A DNA stretch of 46,009 bases from a virus. This document shows positions 40,187-45,507 of the stretch, piece by piece. The notes below the pieces were generated by a model. That model saw nothing but the letters and a program-made list of their open reading frames with translations. It was not told where the DNA came from and searched no databases. The stretch lies in IMG/VR virus record IMGVR_UViG_3300034108_000621, positions 1-46,009 of that record, one strand, 5' to 3'. Position numbers and translations under genes: made by a program. The stretch's first letter is position 1, and every line of letters begins with the position of its first letter.

Positions 40187-40794
40187 TATGGAGTTCCACC
40201 GTCAACAGCAAAGTTTACAGGTGGGTTACCAAGGGCAGTTTCAACAGCGTTCAACCGAGTGTTCTGAGTAGTGTTTACACCTTCAACCGCAGTAAGCCTG
40301 TTGTTCTGAGTAGTGTTCAAAGAGTCGATGCCATCTAGGCGAGAGGTCTGAGTGCCGTTTACGCTTTCAACAGCGGTAAGACGAGTACCAGCATTGATAC
40401 CCTCAAGGGCAGTTAGGCGACCATCCTGAGTGGTGTTTAGGCTCTCTACAGCCGTAAGGCGGGTGCCAGCATTGATTCCCTCAAGCGATGTCAGCCTGGT
40501 GTTCTGGGTGGTGTTTACACCCTCCACCGCCGTCAGGCGGTTGTTTTGAGTTGTGTTTAAAGTGTCATTGTTATCAGCACGAGTATCAAGTGTGATGAGC
40601 TCAGCTTCAGCAGTGTCTAGTCTGGCATCAAGTGCTACGAGTCCTGCTTCAGCGGTGTCAAGGCGAGCGTCAGCTGCAACTGCCTCAGCGTCAACCTTGT
40701 CCCAGTTTGCGTTGATAACCGAAGTCTCAAAAGGTTGGTTGGTACCGATTACAGCCTTCTTGAGCAAGAGGCGAGTAGTATTGGTATAAGCCAT
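40186..40794 (-). CDS. Coiled-coil fibre protein with repeats (202 residues)
   Basis: A short head (TNQPFETSVINANWDKVDAE) is followed by heptad-like repeats, first ARLDTAEAGL.A-type (about 41-75) and then NTTQNxRLTAVEGx repeats about 15 residues long (about 79-190). This makes a long trimeric coiled coil, as in phage fibres. End GNPPVNFAVDGGTP. The repeated DNA at this locus is due to these codons, not a CRISPR. Confidence 0.74.
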   Translation of the reverse strand: MAYTNTTRLLLKKAVIGTNQPFETSVINANWDKVDAEAVAADARLDTAEAGLVALDARLDTAEAELITLDTRADNNDTLNTTQNNRLTAVEGVNTTQNTRLTSLEGINAGTRLTAVESLNTTQDGRLTALEGINAGTRLTAVESVNGTQTSRLDGIDSLNTTQNNRLTAVEGVNTTQNTRLNAVETALGNPPVNFAVDGGTP

Positions 40795-40803
40795 AGCTAA
40801 ATC

Positions 40804-41532
40804 CTACTGTTCAGAAATAATGGTCGCCTCGACCTCTATTGTAGCATCATCGGGCTCTGGAATTGTGGATAAATGGCTCTGTCCGTTAGCTAGCGCAATC
40901 AGTTCCCTAGCTATATTGCGCTTGGTAATAGGGTCTTTTACATGCCTCAAAATGATATCTTGCACTTGCATAAGCAACGATGGCACATCTAGGTTTACCC
41001 TGGCATTCGGGTCGTATCGTCCAGTTAGCTGGTTGACGAAGGTAATAGCCTTCATATCGCCGTTTTGCACTAACTGCCCTAATGCCTGGTCAGCCATCGG
41101 GATAAACTTCTTTAGGTTCTCCTCAGCCTTGGTAGCAAAGGCATTGCCAAACTCTTTCTGCCTCATCCAACCATCTAGCTCTGTCAGGCTAATCTTCATG
41201 CGCTTAGCTAGCACCTGCGGAGTAAGCAGATTCAGCGGGTTTAGATAAGCCTGCAAGAAGGTCTCTTGTCGCAAGGTCAGGTTGGGATTTGACGTGGTTT
41301 TTATGCCACGGTCTTCTAGGGACTTCTGGAACTTCGATGTAGGCCATACCAGCTCTACCTGCTCTTTTGTCAGGCTGGCATCCTGGTCCAGAATAACCTG
41401 GGTCTCTAAGAACATGCCCTGCCTGTCAGCAGCAATCGCAGCAGCTAGGACTTTTTCAAATAGCGCTTGCTCTTTGGTTGGCTTAGGAGTGTAAAGCTTG
41501 GTCTCGAACTTTAGTAAGTCAAACTCATCCAC
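40804..41532 (-). CDS. Small terminase candidate (HTH type)
   Basis: 242 residues from GTG 41532, with GGAAGG eight bases upstream; a TTG seven codons earlier lacks a ribosome site. The middle has LTLRQETFLQAYLNP, then LTPQVLAKRMKISLTELDGW, an HTH order seen in phage small terminases of the phBC6A51 type. A helical region follows and a final acidic tail. The genome otherwise lacks a terS next to terL. DNA recognition at packaging sites is inferred. Operon partner of the XRE regulator. Confidence 0.6.
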   Translation of the reverse strand: MDEFDLLKFETKLYTPKPTKEQALFEKVLAAAIAADRQGMFLETQVILDQDASLTKEQVELVWPTSKFQKSLEDRGIKTTSNPNLTLRQETFLQAYLNPLNLLTPQVLAKRMKISLTELDGWMRQKEFGNAFATKAEENLKKFIPMADQALGQLVQNGDMKAITFVNQLTGRYDPNARVNLDVPSLLMQVQDIILRHVKDPITKRNIARELIALANGQSHLSTIPEPDDATIEVEATIISEQ

Positions 41533-42025
41533 GAGGCAGCCCTTCCAGTGCAACTAGGTATTCAGGACTGAGCTTGAATGCTTCCATTAACTTTGCTGAT
41601 AGACCGTCTGGCATTCTTTGCAATTTTCCATTCTCGTAGTCCCTCACTATAGCTGGGTTCATGCGTAACATAGATGCGAACGCAGTCTGGGTCGGTGCAA
41701 TCTCCGCACGCCACTGTGAAAAGCTGCGGTAATACTGTTGCAAGGTATATGGCGGTATGAGCATTAAGTTCTCCGCAGCGGGTCTCAAGTCTGGGGCCAA
41801 TGGCTTGTCTAACCATGTCTTTATCTCCTGGTCGAGTTCTTCGGCTGCCATGCCGAGGTGATTAGCTAGGGTACCGATAAGTCTCTCGGTAGGCCGTCTC
41901 GTTCTGCCATCCTCAATGGCCGAGACAGCGCTGCGCTGTACGCTTGCACGCTTGGCTAACTCAAGCTGAGATAGCCCTGCCTTCAAGCGAGCGATGCGAA
42001 GTGGGTGGTCTGCAATTCTTGCCAT
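41525..42025 (-). CDS. Double-HTH regulator (XRE type)
   Basis: 166 residues from ATG 42025, seven bases after a TATACT box, so probably leaderless; upstream in-frame ATG 42067 is less likely. XRE HTH 1 at about 8-64 (RIARLKAGLSQLELAKRASV, then SAVSAIEDG). A second HTH-like unit at about 103-160 (PTQTAFASMLRMNPAIVRDYENG) has a similar order. Two such units in one chain could bind a dimeric site alone. It lies between divergent promoters and shares an operon with the small terminase candidate, so it may control the switch between the leftward late genes and the rightward small genes. Confidence 0.78.
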   Translation of the reverse strand: MARIADHPLRIARLKAGLSQLELAKRASVQRSAVSAIEDGRTRRPTERLIGTLANHLGMAAEELDQEIKTWLDKPLAPDLRPAAENLMLIPPYTLQQYYRSFSQWRAEIAPTQTAFASMLRMNPAIVRDYENGKLQRMPDGLSAKLMEAFKLSPEYLVALEGLPRG

Positions 42026-42032
42026 GCAGCTA

Positions 42033-42038
42033 AGTATA
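42033..42038 (-). promoter_or_regulatory. -10 element (TATACT) for the leaderless regulator operon
   Basis: Minus-strand TATACT with seven bases to ATG 42025. There is no strong -35 at 16-18 bases, and the region upstream overlaps the -35 of the divergent plus promoter. A regulator made here could act on both promoters. Confidence 0.4.
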
Positions 42039-42060
42039 CATGGTTGTACTGCTTTCCTAG

Positions 42061-42089
42061 TAGACATAGTTTTGTGAGGCTTGTATAGA
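42061..42089 (+). promoter_or_regulatory. Promoter of the right small-gene block
   Basis: TAGACA at 42061-42066 and TATAGA at 42084-42089, spacer 17. It faces the regulator operon in the opposite direction, and its transcript would start about 10 bases before the CAGGGGACGGCTGGAAA leader word at 42106. The genes after 42219 lie downstream. Confidence 0.5.
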
Positions 42090-42105
42090 GGTTGGTTGCT
42101 AGATA

Positions 42106-42194
42106 CAGGGGACGGCTGGAAATCTGCTCACAACATCAACCCTGCTAACTTTGACCTATCGCAAGCACCGCTAGCGATGCCCCCCTAGGGGGGC
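42106..42194 (+). ncRNA. Structured 5' leader 1 (CAGGGGACGGCTGGAAA type)
   Basis: Begins with CAGGGGACGGCTGGAAA (42106-42122), which recurs at 43361 and 43756. Later ATCGC...GCGAT and a strong palindrome GCCCCCC/GGGGGGC at 42179-42194 can fold, the latter just before the GGGAGC ribosome site of the 42219 gene. No T-run follows. The 5' word is conserved while the rest differs, so it may bind a common factor. Confidence 0.45.
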
Positions 42195-42218
42195 TTGATA
42201 AATAAACAAGGGAGCATC

Positions 42219-42527
42219 ATGCCACTAACATGGAACGCTGAGAAGTGCGTCGAAGAAGCAAGAAGCGAGAGCGAGAGTGATTACACTGCCTACCTCTGCT
42301 TCTTGATGATTCCAGTAGGCATCAACCACCTCACCGCTGAGAACGTCGATGAATTCTACTGGCGACTATCGCTGTACGAGCGACTATTCGGGAACTTCTA
42401 CGACACCCCCAGAACTAGGGAATTCGTAGAGCTAAGGGTTGGCTACTCAAGCAACGCTAGCAACCTGACTAGGACTCAGTTCATGAAGCAAGTCGAGAAG
42501 CGCTGGTTCAAAGCCAGCGACTTCTAA
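42219..42527 (+). CDS. Hypothetical early protein (102 residues)
   Basis: ATG 42219 is chosen because AAGGGAGC, shared by neighbouring genes, sits before it; ATG 42195 upstream lies in the palindrome. Acidic N-terminus (ECVEEARSESESDY-like), an aromatic region (FYWRLSLYERLFGNFYDTP), and a basic C-terminal helix (FMKQVEKRWFKASDF). Helical, soluble, no known domain. Confidence 0.7.
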   Translation: MPLTWNAEKCVEEARSESESDYTAYLCFLMIPVGINHLTAENVDEFYWRLSLYERLFGNFYDTPRTREFVELRVGYSSNASNLTRTQFMKQVEKRWFKASDF

Positions 42528-42610
42528 GCAACACCGCCCGACCAGCAGACACTGGGGTGCAAGTCCCCAGCGGGCACGATTGGTCAAGTAGGCTAATCAT
42601 CGAAGGGAGC
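42528..42610 (+). ncRNA. Repeated structured RNA element, copy A
   Basis: A GCCCG (42536-42540)/CGGGC (42571-42575) outer pair encloses a hairpin CTGGGG-TGCAAGT-CCCCAG (42552-42570). A second hairpin, GATTGGTC-AAGTA-GGCTAATC (42578-42598), lies just before GAAGGGAGC of the 42615 gene. The same unit occurs at 42814-42898 with five substitutions; four fall in hairpin 2 and all keep pairing through wobble pairs. That supports selection for RNA structure. Function unknown; a cis-acting leader or processing signal is likely. Confidence 0.62.
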
Positions 42611-42614
42611 AGTA

Positions 42615-42815
42615 ATGCCAAGATACGAAGTAAACATGACCGTTGAATTCAGCGGTGAGATTGAAGCAAGCAGTGTGTCTGATGCTGAGCAAAAAGCATG
42701 GACCGCTTGGGGTGAATCCTTTGATAAGCCCCTTACGTACAGCGGGGTCGATAGTATCGACGTCGAAGAAATAGAGGATGAGGACGAGGACGAGGACGAG
42801 GACGAGGAAGAATAG
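42615..42815 (+). CDS. Small acidic-tailed protein (66 residues)
   Basis: MPRYEVNMTVEFSGEIEASS, then VSDAEQKAWTAW helix, similar in layout to the 2124 and 2330 proteins. The end is a run of Asp/Glu (EEIEDEDEDEDEDEEE) coded by a GAGGAC hexanucleotide-like repeat, which can vary in length by slippage. Such tails can mimic DNA or bind basic proteins. Lies between the two structured RNA copies. Confidence 0.68.
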   Translation: MPRYEVNMTVEFSGEIEASSVSDAEQKAWTAWGESFDKPLTYSGVDSIDVEEIEDEDEDEDEDEEE

Positions 42816-42898
42816 CAACACCGCCCGACTAGCAGACACTGGGGTGCAAGTCCCCAGCGGGCACGATTAGCCAAGTAGGCTAGTTATCGAAGGGAGCA
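42814..42898 (+). ncRNA. Repeated structured RNA element, copy B
   Basis: Begins inside the TAG of the acidic-tail gene. GCCCG (42823-42827)/CGGGC (42858-42862), hairpin CTGGGG-TGCAAGT-CCCCAG (42839-42857), and hairpin GATTAGCC-AAGTA-GGCTAGTT (42865-42885) precede GAAGGGAGC of the 42901 gene. Compared with copy A, the stem-2 changes are U-G to C-G, G-U to A-U, U-A to U-G and G-C to G-U, all pairing. The loop AAGTA is unchanged. Confidence 0.62.
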
Positions 42899-42900
42899 TC

Positions 42901-43047
42901 ATGAATACAGAAACAAAATTGCAATGCGGATTATGCAAGCAAGCTGAAGCCCAGTACGAGCTGAGCTTCGGTCCTGGCGGGTTCCACGCAACCGTCAATG
43001 TATGCAAGAAGTGTGCAACCAAGCACGCTGGACCACTAGACAAGTAA
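42901..43047 (+). CDS. Zinc-ribbon miniprotein (48 residues)
   Basis: ATG after AAGGGAGCATC; CGLC at residues 9-12 and CKKC at about 35-38, separated by a strand-rich segment (AQYELSFGPGGFHATV). A clear treble-clef-like spacing. Too short for many gene finders but well supported by ribosome site and pattern. It starts MNTE like the next gene. Confidence 0.68.
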   Translation: MNTETKLQCGLCKQAEAQYELSFGPGGFHATVNVCKKCATKHAGPLDK

Positions 43048-43056
43048 GGGAGCATC

Positions 43057-43299
43057 ATGAATACAGAACCAATCATCGCCTACTGCGACTTCTGCGAAGG
43101 GCAGTACCGCCAACCAATCAAGTTCCGCAAAGTCTATGACCAGTGGGAATCATCATCCTGGCACGAACCACTTGACCCGCTCACTGGGTCGGATTGGATT
43201 GCCAACTGGTGCGCCCACTGCGGGCCCCAGCACCGAAGCGAGCGAGCTTACCGTGAGTGGCAACAGAAGAAAGCTGAGTACGTGTTTCAGCTGAACTAA
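43057..43299 (+). CDS. Zinc-ribbon protein (80 residues)
   Basis: AAGGGAGCATC then ATG. CDFC at about 10-13 and CAHC at about 52-55 with His/Trp-rich middle (SSSWHEPLDP) and a basic helix at the end (ERAYREWQQKKAEY). The two CxxC knuckles and basic helix suggest nucleic-acid binding. Paired with the 42901 gene by its shared leader word and MNTE opening. Confidence 0.7.
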   Translation: MNTEPIIAYCDFCEGQYRQPIKFRKVYDQWESSSWHEPLDPLTGSDWIANWCAHCGPQHRSERAYREWQQKKAEYVFQLN

Positions 43300-43360
43300 T
43301 ACTTGCTCCCTCAAGCGTCCTGAGCATGACGATAAAAGGCTCTATAAACATGCCCGCCTA

Positions 43361-43446
43361 CAGGGGACGGCTGGAAAGGTGCGATGCCTGCGGTGCCTAG
43401 TAGATTAGCCGTAATGCCAAACTGGCAGAAACGATAGGAGCAAAAA
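43361..43446 (+). ncRNA. Structured 5' leader 2
   Basis: Starts with CAGGGGACGGCTGGAAA and continues AGGTGCG (23 bases identical to leader 3). TATAAA at 43343-43348 lies 13 bases upstream and could be a -10. Within the leader TGCCA-AAC-TGGCA forms a tight hairpin. The leader also contains a short ORF that ends at the ribosome site of the next gene. Confidence 0.45.
43384..43437 (+). CDS. Possible leader peptide (17 residues)
   Basis: ATG preceded by GGAAAGG, giving MPAVPSRLAVMPNWQKR and a TAG that runs directly into the GGAG of the next gene. Its ribosome site belongs to the leader element, which repeats at 43756, there followed by TTG. It may couple translation to structure of the leader. 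Very short, so coding is uncertain. Confidence 0.3.
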   Translation: MPAVPSRLAVMPNWQKR

Positions 43447-43674
43447 ATGACCAAAAAAGACTACAAGCTAATTGCCCAAGCAATCGCAGACACCTATTGC
43501 GACATTGGCTCAGCTAGCGCAATCGTCGAGAGTATCGCCGAGGCATTAGAGGCTGAGAACCCATTGTTCAACAAAACCAAGTTTCGTGAGGCTTGCGGGG
43601 TTGCTCTACCTGCCAAAAGCGAGGAGCAGAAGTTCATGGATGACCATTTCAAGGTGATAATGGTTCAGGCATAG
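43447..43674 (+). CDS. Small phage protein (75 residues)
   Basis: TAGGAG six bases before ATG. MTKKDYKLIAQAIADTY, then a helix with VESIAEALEAENPLFNKTKF and REACG. This layout is common among small phage early proteins of actinobacteriophages and others, without a known role. The hairpin at 43699 closes the transcript. Confidence 0.72.
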   Translation: MTKKDYKLIAQAIADTYCDIGSASAIVESIAEALEAENPLFNKTKFREACGVALPAKSEEQKFMDDHFKVIMVQA

Positions 43675-43698
43675 TCTAAACAGCCCTGTAAGCCCCGT

Positions 43699-43727
43699 AG
43701 ACCCCGCTAGCCCCGCTGGCGGGGTCT
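43699..43727 (+). terminator. GC-rich terminator-like hairpin
   Basis: AGACCCCGC (43699-43707) pairs perfectly with GCGGGGTCT (43719-43727) across 11 bases, followed by TTCCC. Strong stem and short T-run, so moderately efficient termination is likely. The next leader starts 29 bases later. Confidence 0.6.
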
Positions 43728-43755
43728 TTCCCTATCTGCGGGGCTGGCGGGCCCT

Positions 43756-43940
43756 CAGGGGACGGCTGGAAAGGTGCGTTGCGTGCCCTGCGTGCTAGCT
43801 TGGCAGGGTTAGCCATGCTTGGCATAGCTAGCACCGCAATACTGCTAGACATGCCTTGCCCTGTTGATTCTCAATTTTTGAGAGTTGCGGGGCGGGCTTG
43901 GCTAGCTAAACAACCGATAACCAACCGAAAGGCTAAAAAA
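43756..43940 (+). ncRNA. Structured 5' leader 3
   Basis: CAGGGGACGGCTGGAAA plus AGGTGCG, then a perfect 9-bp inverted repeat GTGCTAGCT (43792-43800) / AGCTAGCAC (43826-43834) with a small ATGC-TTG-GCAT hairpin in its loop. TCTCAA-TTT-TTGAGA follows. An open frame from TTG 43779 runs through to the 43941 gene, but the stems suggest RNA structure rather than coding. No promoter box was certain; readthrough past the 43699 hairpin is possible. Confidence 0.45.
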
Positions 43941-44141
43941 ATGGAAACAGCGAACAACAGCCGAATCTGTAAAGAGTGTGCCGAAACTGGCAGATTGAAA
44001 TGGCTACCCTGCGGAACTCATCACCTAGTTATTCCCGCCGAATTGTGCGGGCATGAAAACACAAGCCAGATTTTTATTCACAATGGCGAGGGGCTAGGTT
44101 GCCACGATTGCGGAACCCAAATCGGCTTGATAACGGTTTGA
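43941..44141 (+). CDS. Zinc-ribbon protein (66 residues)
   Basis: Start at ATG 43941 with GAAAGG in front. CKEC (residues 9-12), a later CG and CHDC (about 55-58) with His residues form likely one or two zinc sites. An in-frame extension upstream to TTG 43779 would add a hydrophobic 54-residue N-terminus; I disfavour it because it lies over stems and starts weakly. Followed by the promoter at 44162. Confidence 0.68.
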   Translation: METANNSRICKECAETGRLKWLPCGTHHLVIPAELCGHENTSQIFIHNGEGLGCHDCGTQIGLITV

Positions 44142-44161
44142 TAACGAAACCCCAAATGTGC

Positions 44162-44189
44162 TTGACACGCCTAAACACTAGGCAACAAT
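44162..44189 (+). promoter_or_regulatory. Promoter, homologous to 1533-1560
   Basis: TTGACA at 44162-44167, 16-base spacer, AACAAT at 44184-44189. The stretch from ATAACGAAAC (44141) through GGCAACAATGG matches the 1511-1562 block. Drives the 44229 gene and probably the short genes up to the origin-like locus. The perfect TTGACA makes it likely the stronger of the pair. Confidence 0.62.
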
Positions 44190-44228
44190 GGAACTAGCAA
44201 CACCCAACCAACCGAAAAGGAGCAAGAA

Positions 44229-44594
44229 ATGAAAATGGATTACAGCGACATAAAGAGCGATGTTTTAGACCACTTCAAGCAACTAACAGAAACCCCTTAC
44301 CCCGAAGATTTGTTGCGAGAGCTGGCGGATTCCGCTTGCCCTGTTTACTATTCGGACATAATCAAGGACTGGCAAGAAATGCCGAACGAATACACCGACA
44401 GTTGGCAAGAGTTCATTGAACCAACCCAAGACACAACAATTTTTAGCCTAATGTCTGCCGATTTGTTCAATTACTACGATGACCAATACCGAACAGCTTT
44501 TGCCGAACTAACCAAGGACATTGAAGAAACCGAAGAAGAGCTAGAAATTGACATAACCAACCCAACCAGCCCGAAAGGATACCAAAATGCCTAA
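44229..44594 (+). CDS. Acidic early protein (121 residues)
   Basis: AAAAGGAGC before ATG. Acidic, helical, with ISLMSADLF-like and Tyr-rich parts (FNYYDDQYRTAF) and a Glu-rich end that continues past ELE into IDITNPTSPKGYQNA. The copy at the start of the window lacks this extension. Bases 44421-44547 are identical to 1-127. Function unknown. Overlaps the next start by 8 bases. Confidence 0.76.
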   Translation: MKMDYSDIKSDVLDHFKQLTETPYPEDLLRELADSACPVYYSDIIKDWQEMPNEYTDSWQEFIEPTQDTTIFSLMSADLFNYYDDQYRTAFAELTKDIEETEEELEIDITNPTSPKGYQNA

Positions 44595-44742
44595 AACCTA
44601 CATCATCAAGAACAGCGGAGATTACCGCCAAGACGGAAAAGACCAAGTATTCACAACCAAGAAAGAAGCCGAACAAGTAGCCACCGCCCTACGATTTGCG
44701 AGGGCTAGAGTTTGGGTTGAGAAAGTAGAGGAAAACGCATAA
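44587..44742 (+). CDS. Hypothetical basic protein (51 residues)
   Basis: CGAAAGGAT before ATG. MPKTYIIKNSGDYRQDG, then a helix KKEAEQVATALRFARARVW and an end VEENA. The last bases repeat the GAAAACGCATAATG junction type seen after the 1589 and 1918 genes. Coupled to the next gene by TAATG. Unknown function. Confidence 0.66.
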   Translation: MPKTYIIKNSGDYRQDGKDQVFTTKKEAEQVATALRFARARVWVEKVEENA

Positions 44743-44894
44743 TGACAACACCCAACGGATACCGCCAATTTGTCGTGATTGACAGGGCAACAGATAAACC
44801 CCTAGCAACCTTACCCCTAACCGTCCCTATTGGTTCCACAATAGAGGCGTATGAGAGGGCAGGTTATAGTGTGCGATGGACTTGGGGGGCGTGA
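44742..44894 (+). CDS. Hypothetical protein (50 residues)
   Basis: TAATG-coupled to both sides. Begins MTTPNGYRQFVVIDRATDK; mostly beta-like with Thr/Pro, and an end YSVRWTWGA. No motif. Coding is supported by exact coupling in a run of similar genes rather than by homology that I can recognise. Confidence 0.58.
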   Translation: MTTPNGYRQFVVIDRATDKPLATLPLTVPIGSTIEAYERAGYSVRWTWGA

Positions 44895-45034
44895 TGATTG
44901 ACCTAGCAGGGAAACGCTACATAACGGAAATGCTAGCCAAGGGGTTTGTTATTGCCCCTTGTGCTACGCCGTATTGTGAACAGCTATTTTCTAGCGGTTT
45001 GTTTTGTTCGGATTGCGAGGCAATAACGCTATGA
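44894..45034 (+). CDS. Zinc-finger miniprotein (46 residues)
   Basis: ATG overlaps the previous TGA (TGATG). Four Cys at about 23, 28, 38 and 41 (PCATPYC and FCSDC) make a zinc-finger pattern after a helical first half (GKRYITEMLAKGF). Its TGA overlaps the next ATG (ATGA). Not present in the other version of the locus. Confidence 0.64.
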   Translation: MIDLAGKRYITEMLAKGFVIAPCATPYCEQLFSSGLFCSDCEAITL

Positions 45035-45138
45035 AATGCCAAGACTGTCAAGCCCCAATAGATTTTGATGAGGGCGGTTTCATCTGGGACGGATTAGCCT
45101 TTTGCGAATTACACGACCCTGAGGGCGTGAGCGTATGA
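45031..45138 (+). CDS. Zinc-ribbon miniprotein (35 residues, copy B)
   Basis: Counterpart of 402-512: MKCQDCQAPIDFDEGG and FCELHDPEGVSV. It uses ATG where copy A uses GTG, and the codons differ silently in several places (for example CCA ATA against CCT ATT), which supports selection on protein. ATGA overlap before it and a 4-base overlap after it. Confidence 0.72.
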   Translation: MKCQDCQAPIDFDEGGFIWDGLAFCELHDPEGVSV

Positions 45139-45236
45139 GGTGCCAAGTTTGCGGGTGGAACAACCCTAACATCACCGCCCTAGCCTTTTGCCCAAAATGC
45201 GGAATAGACAAAGTTATCCACAGCCGTAAACGCTAG
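45135..45236 (+). CDS. Zinc-ribbon miniprotein (33 residues, copy B)
   Basis: Counterpart of 509-610, with CQVCGW and FCPKCG knuckles and the same basic IHSRKR end. The last codons carry the DnaA-box-like TTATCCACA in the same place. The middle differs (NNPNITAL against NSPNVSKL), so the protein has evolved while the box has stayed constant. Confidence 0.72.
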   Translation: MRCQVCGWNNPNITALAFCPKCGIDKVIHSRKR

Positions 45237-45246
45237 TTGTGTATAA
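45214..45246. promoter_or_regulatory. Inverted pair of DnaA-box-like sites (copy B)
   Basis: TTATCCACA at 45214-45222 and TGTGTATAA at 45238-45246, same spacing and loop as in copy A. Just downstream the sequence changes completely to the CTTAGAY arrays, so the box pair is a fixed part of the module and the heptamers are the variable part. Confidence 0.55.
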
Positions 45247-45284
45247 CTTTTTACCGAATCTGAGCTGGGTTCCCTATAACCTTG

Positions 45285-45494
45285 CTTAGACTTAGTCAGC
45301 TTAGATTTCTAACTTGACTAAGTCTAAGTAGTGTTCTTAAGAACTTCAATGGGAGAGAGTTTTTTTACCAAAATACCCCTGATTTTTAGCGGTTCTTGTT
45401 TTTGCTACCAATCGGGATTTCACTAAAAACCGAAAATGGTCTAAGCTGTCTAAGCAAACTAAGGTTTACCTTAGATACCTTAGACCACTTAGAC
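45285..45494. repeat. CTTAGAY heptamer arrays (iteron/operator region B)
   Basis: Left cluster: CTTAGAC 45285, CTTAGTC 45291, CTTAGAT 45300, then inverted GACTAAG 45316 and GTCTAAG 45322. Right cluster: GTCTAAG at 45439 and 45448 and AACTAAG at 45457, then inverted CTTAGAT 45470, CTTAGAC 45479 and 45488. In the right cluster both half-arrays step by 9 bases. GTTCTTAAGAAC and TGATTTTTAGCGG between the clusters are shared with copy A. The last site ends a few bases before AGGAAAGGA of the HTH gene. Confidence 0.7.
45402..45429 (+). promoter_or_regulatory. Candidate promoter of the HTH gene (copy B)
   Basis: TTGCTA at 45402-45407, 16 bases, TAAAAA at 45424-45429, aligned with the copy A candidate. 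The right-hand heptamers begin ten bases later, so transcription would start among them, as expected for autoregulation. A modest match to consensus. Confidence 0.3.
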
Positions 45495-45507
45495 AGGAAA
45501 GGAACAA

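Noticed and set aside
40197-40640. Spaced repeats of about 45 bases that resemble a CRISPR array
   Set aside because: The units are codons for the NTTQNxRLTAVEG coiled-coil repeat of the fibre protein; they are imperfect and run in frame with no unique spacers.
42552-42570. Hairpin with loop TGCAAGT that resembles a tRNA T-arm
   Set aside because: No acceptor, D or anticodon arms can be placed around it, and the duplicate at 42839 shows a two-hairpin element instead.
43779-43940. N-terminal extension of the 43941 gene from TTG to give 120 residues
   Set aside because: The stretch holds a perfect 9-bp inverted repeat and other stems, the start is TTG, and a good GAAAGG site serves ATG 43941. 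Kept as a possibility only.
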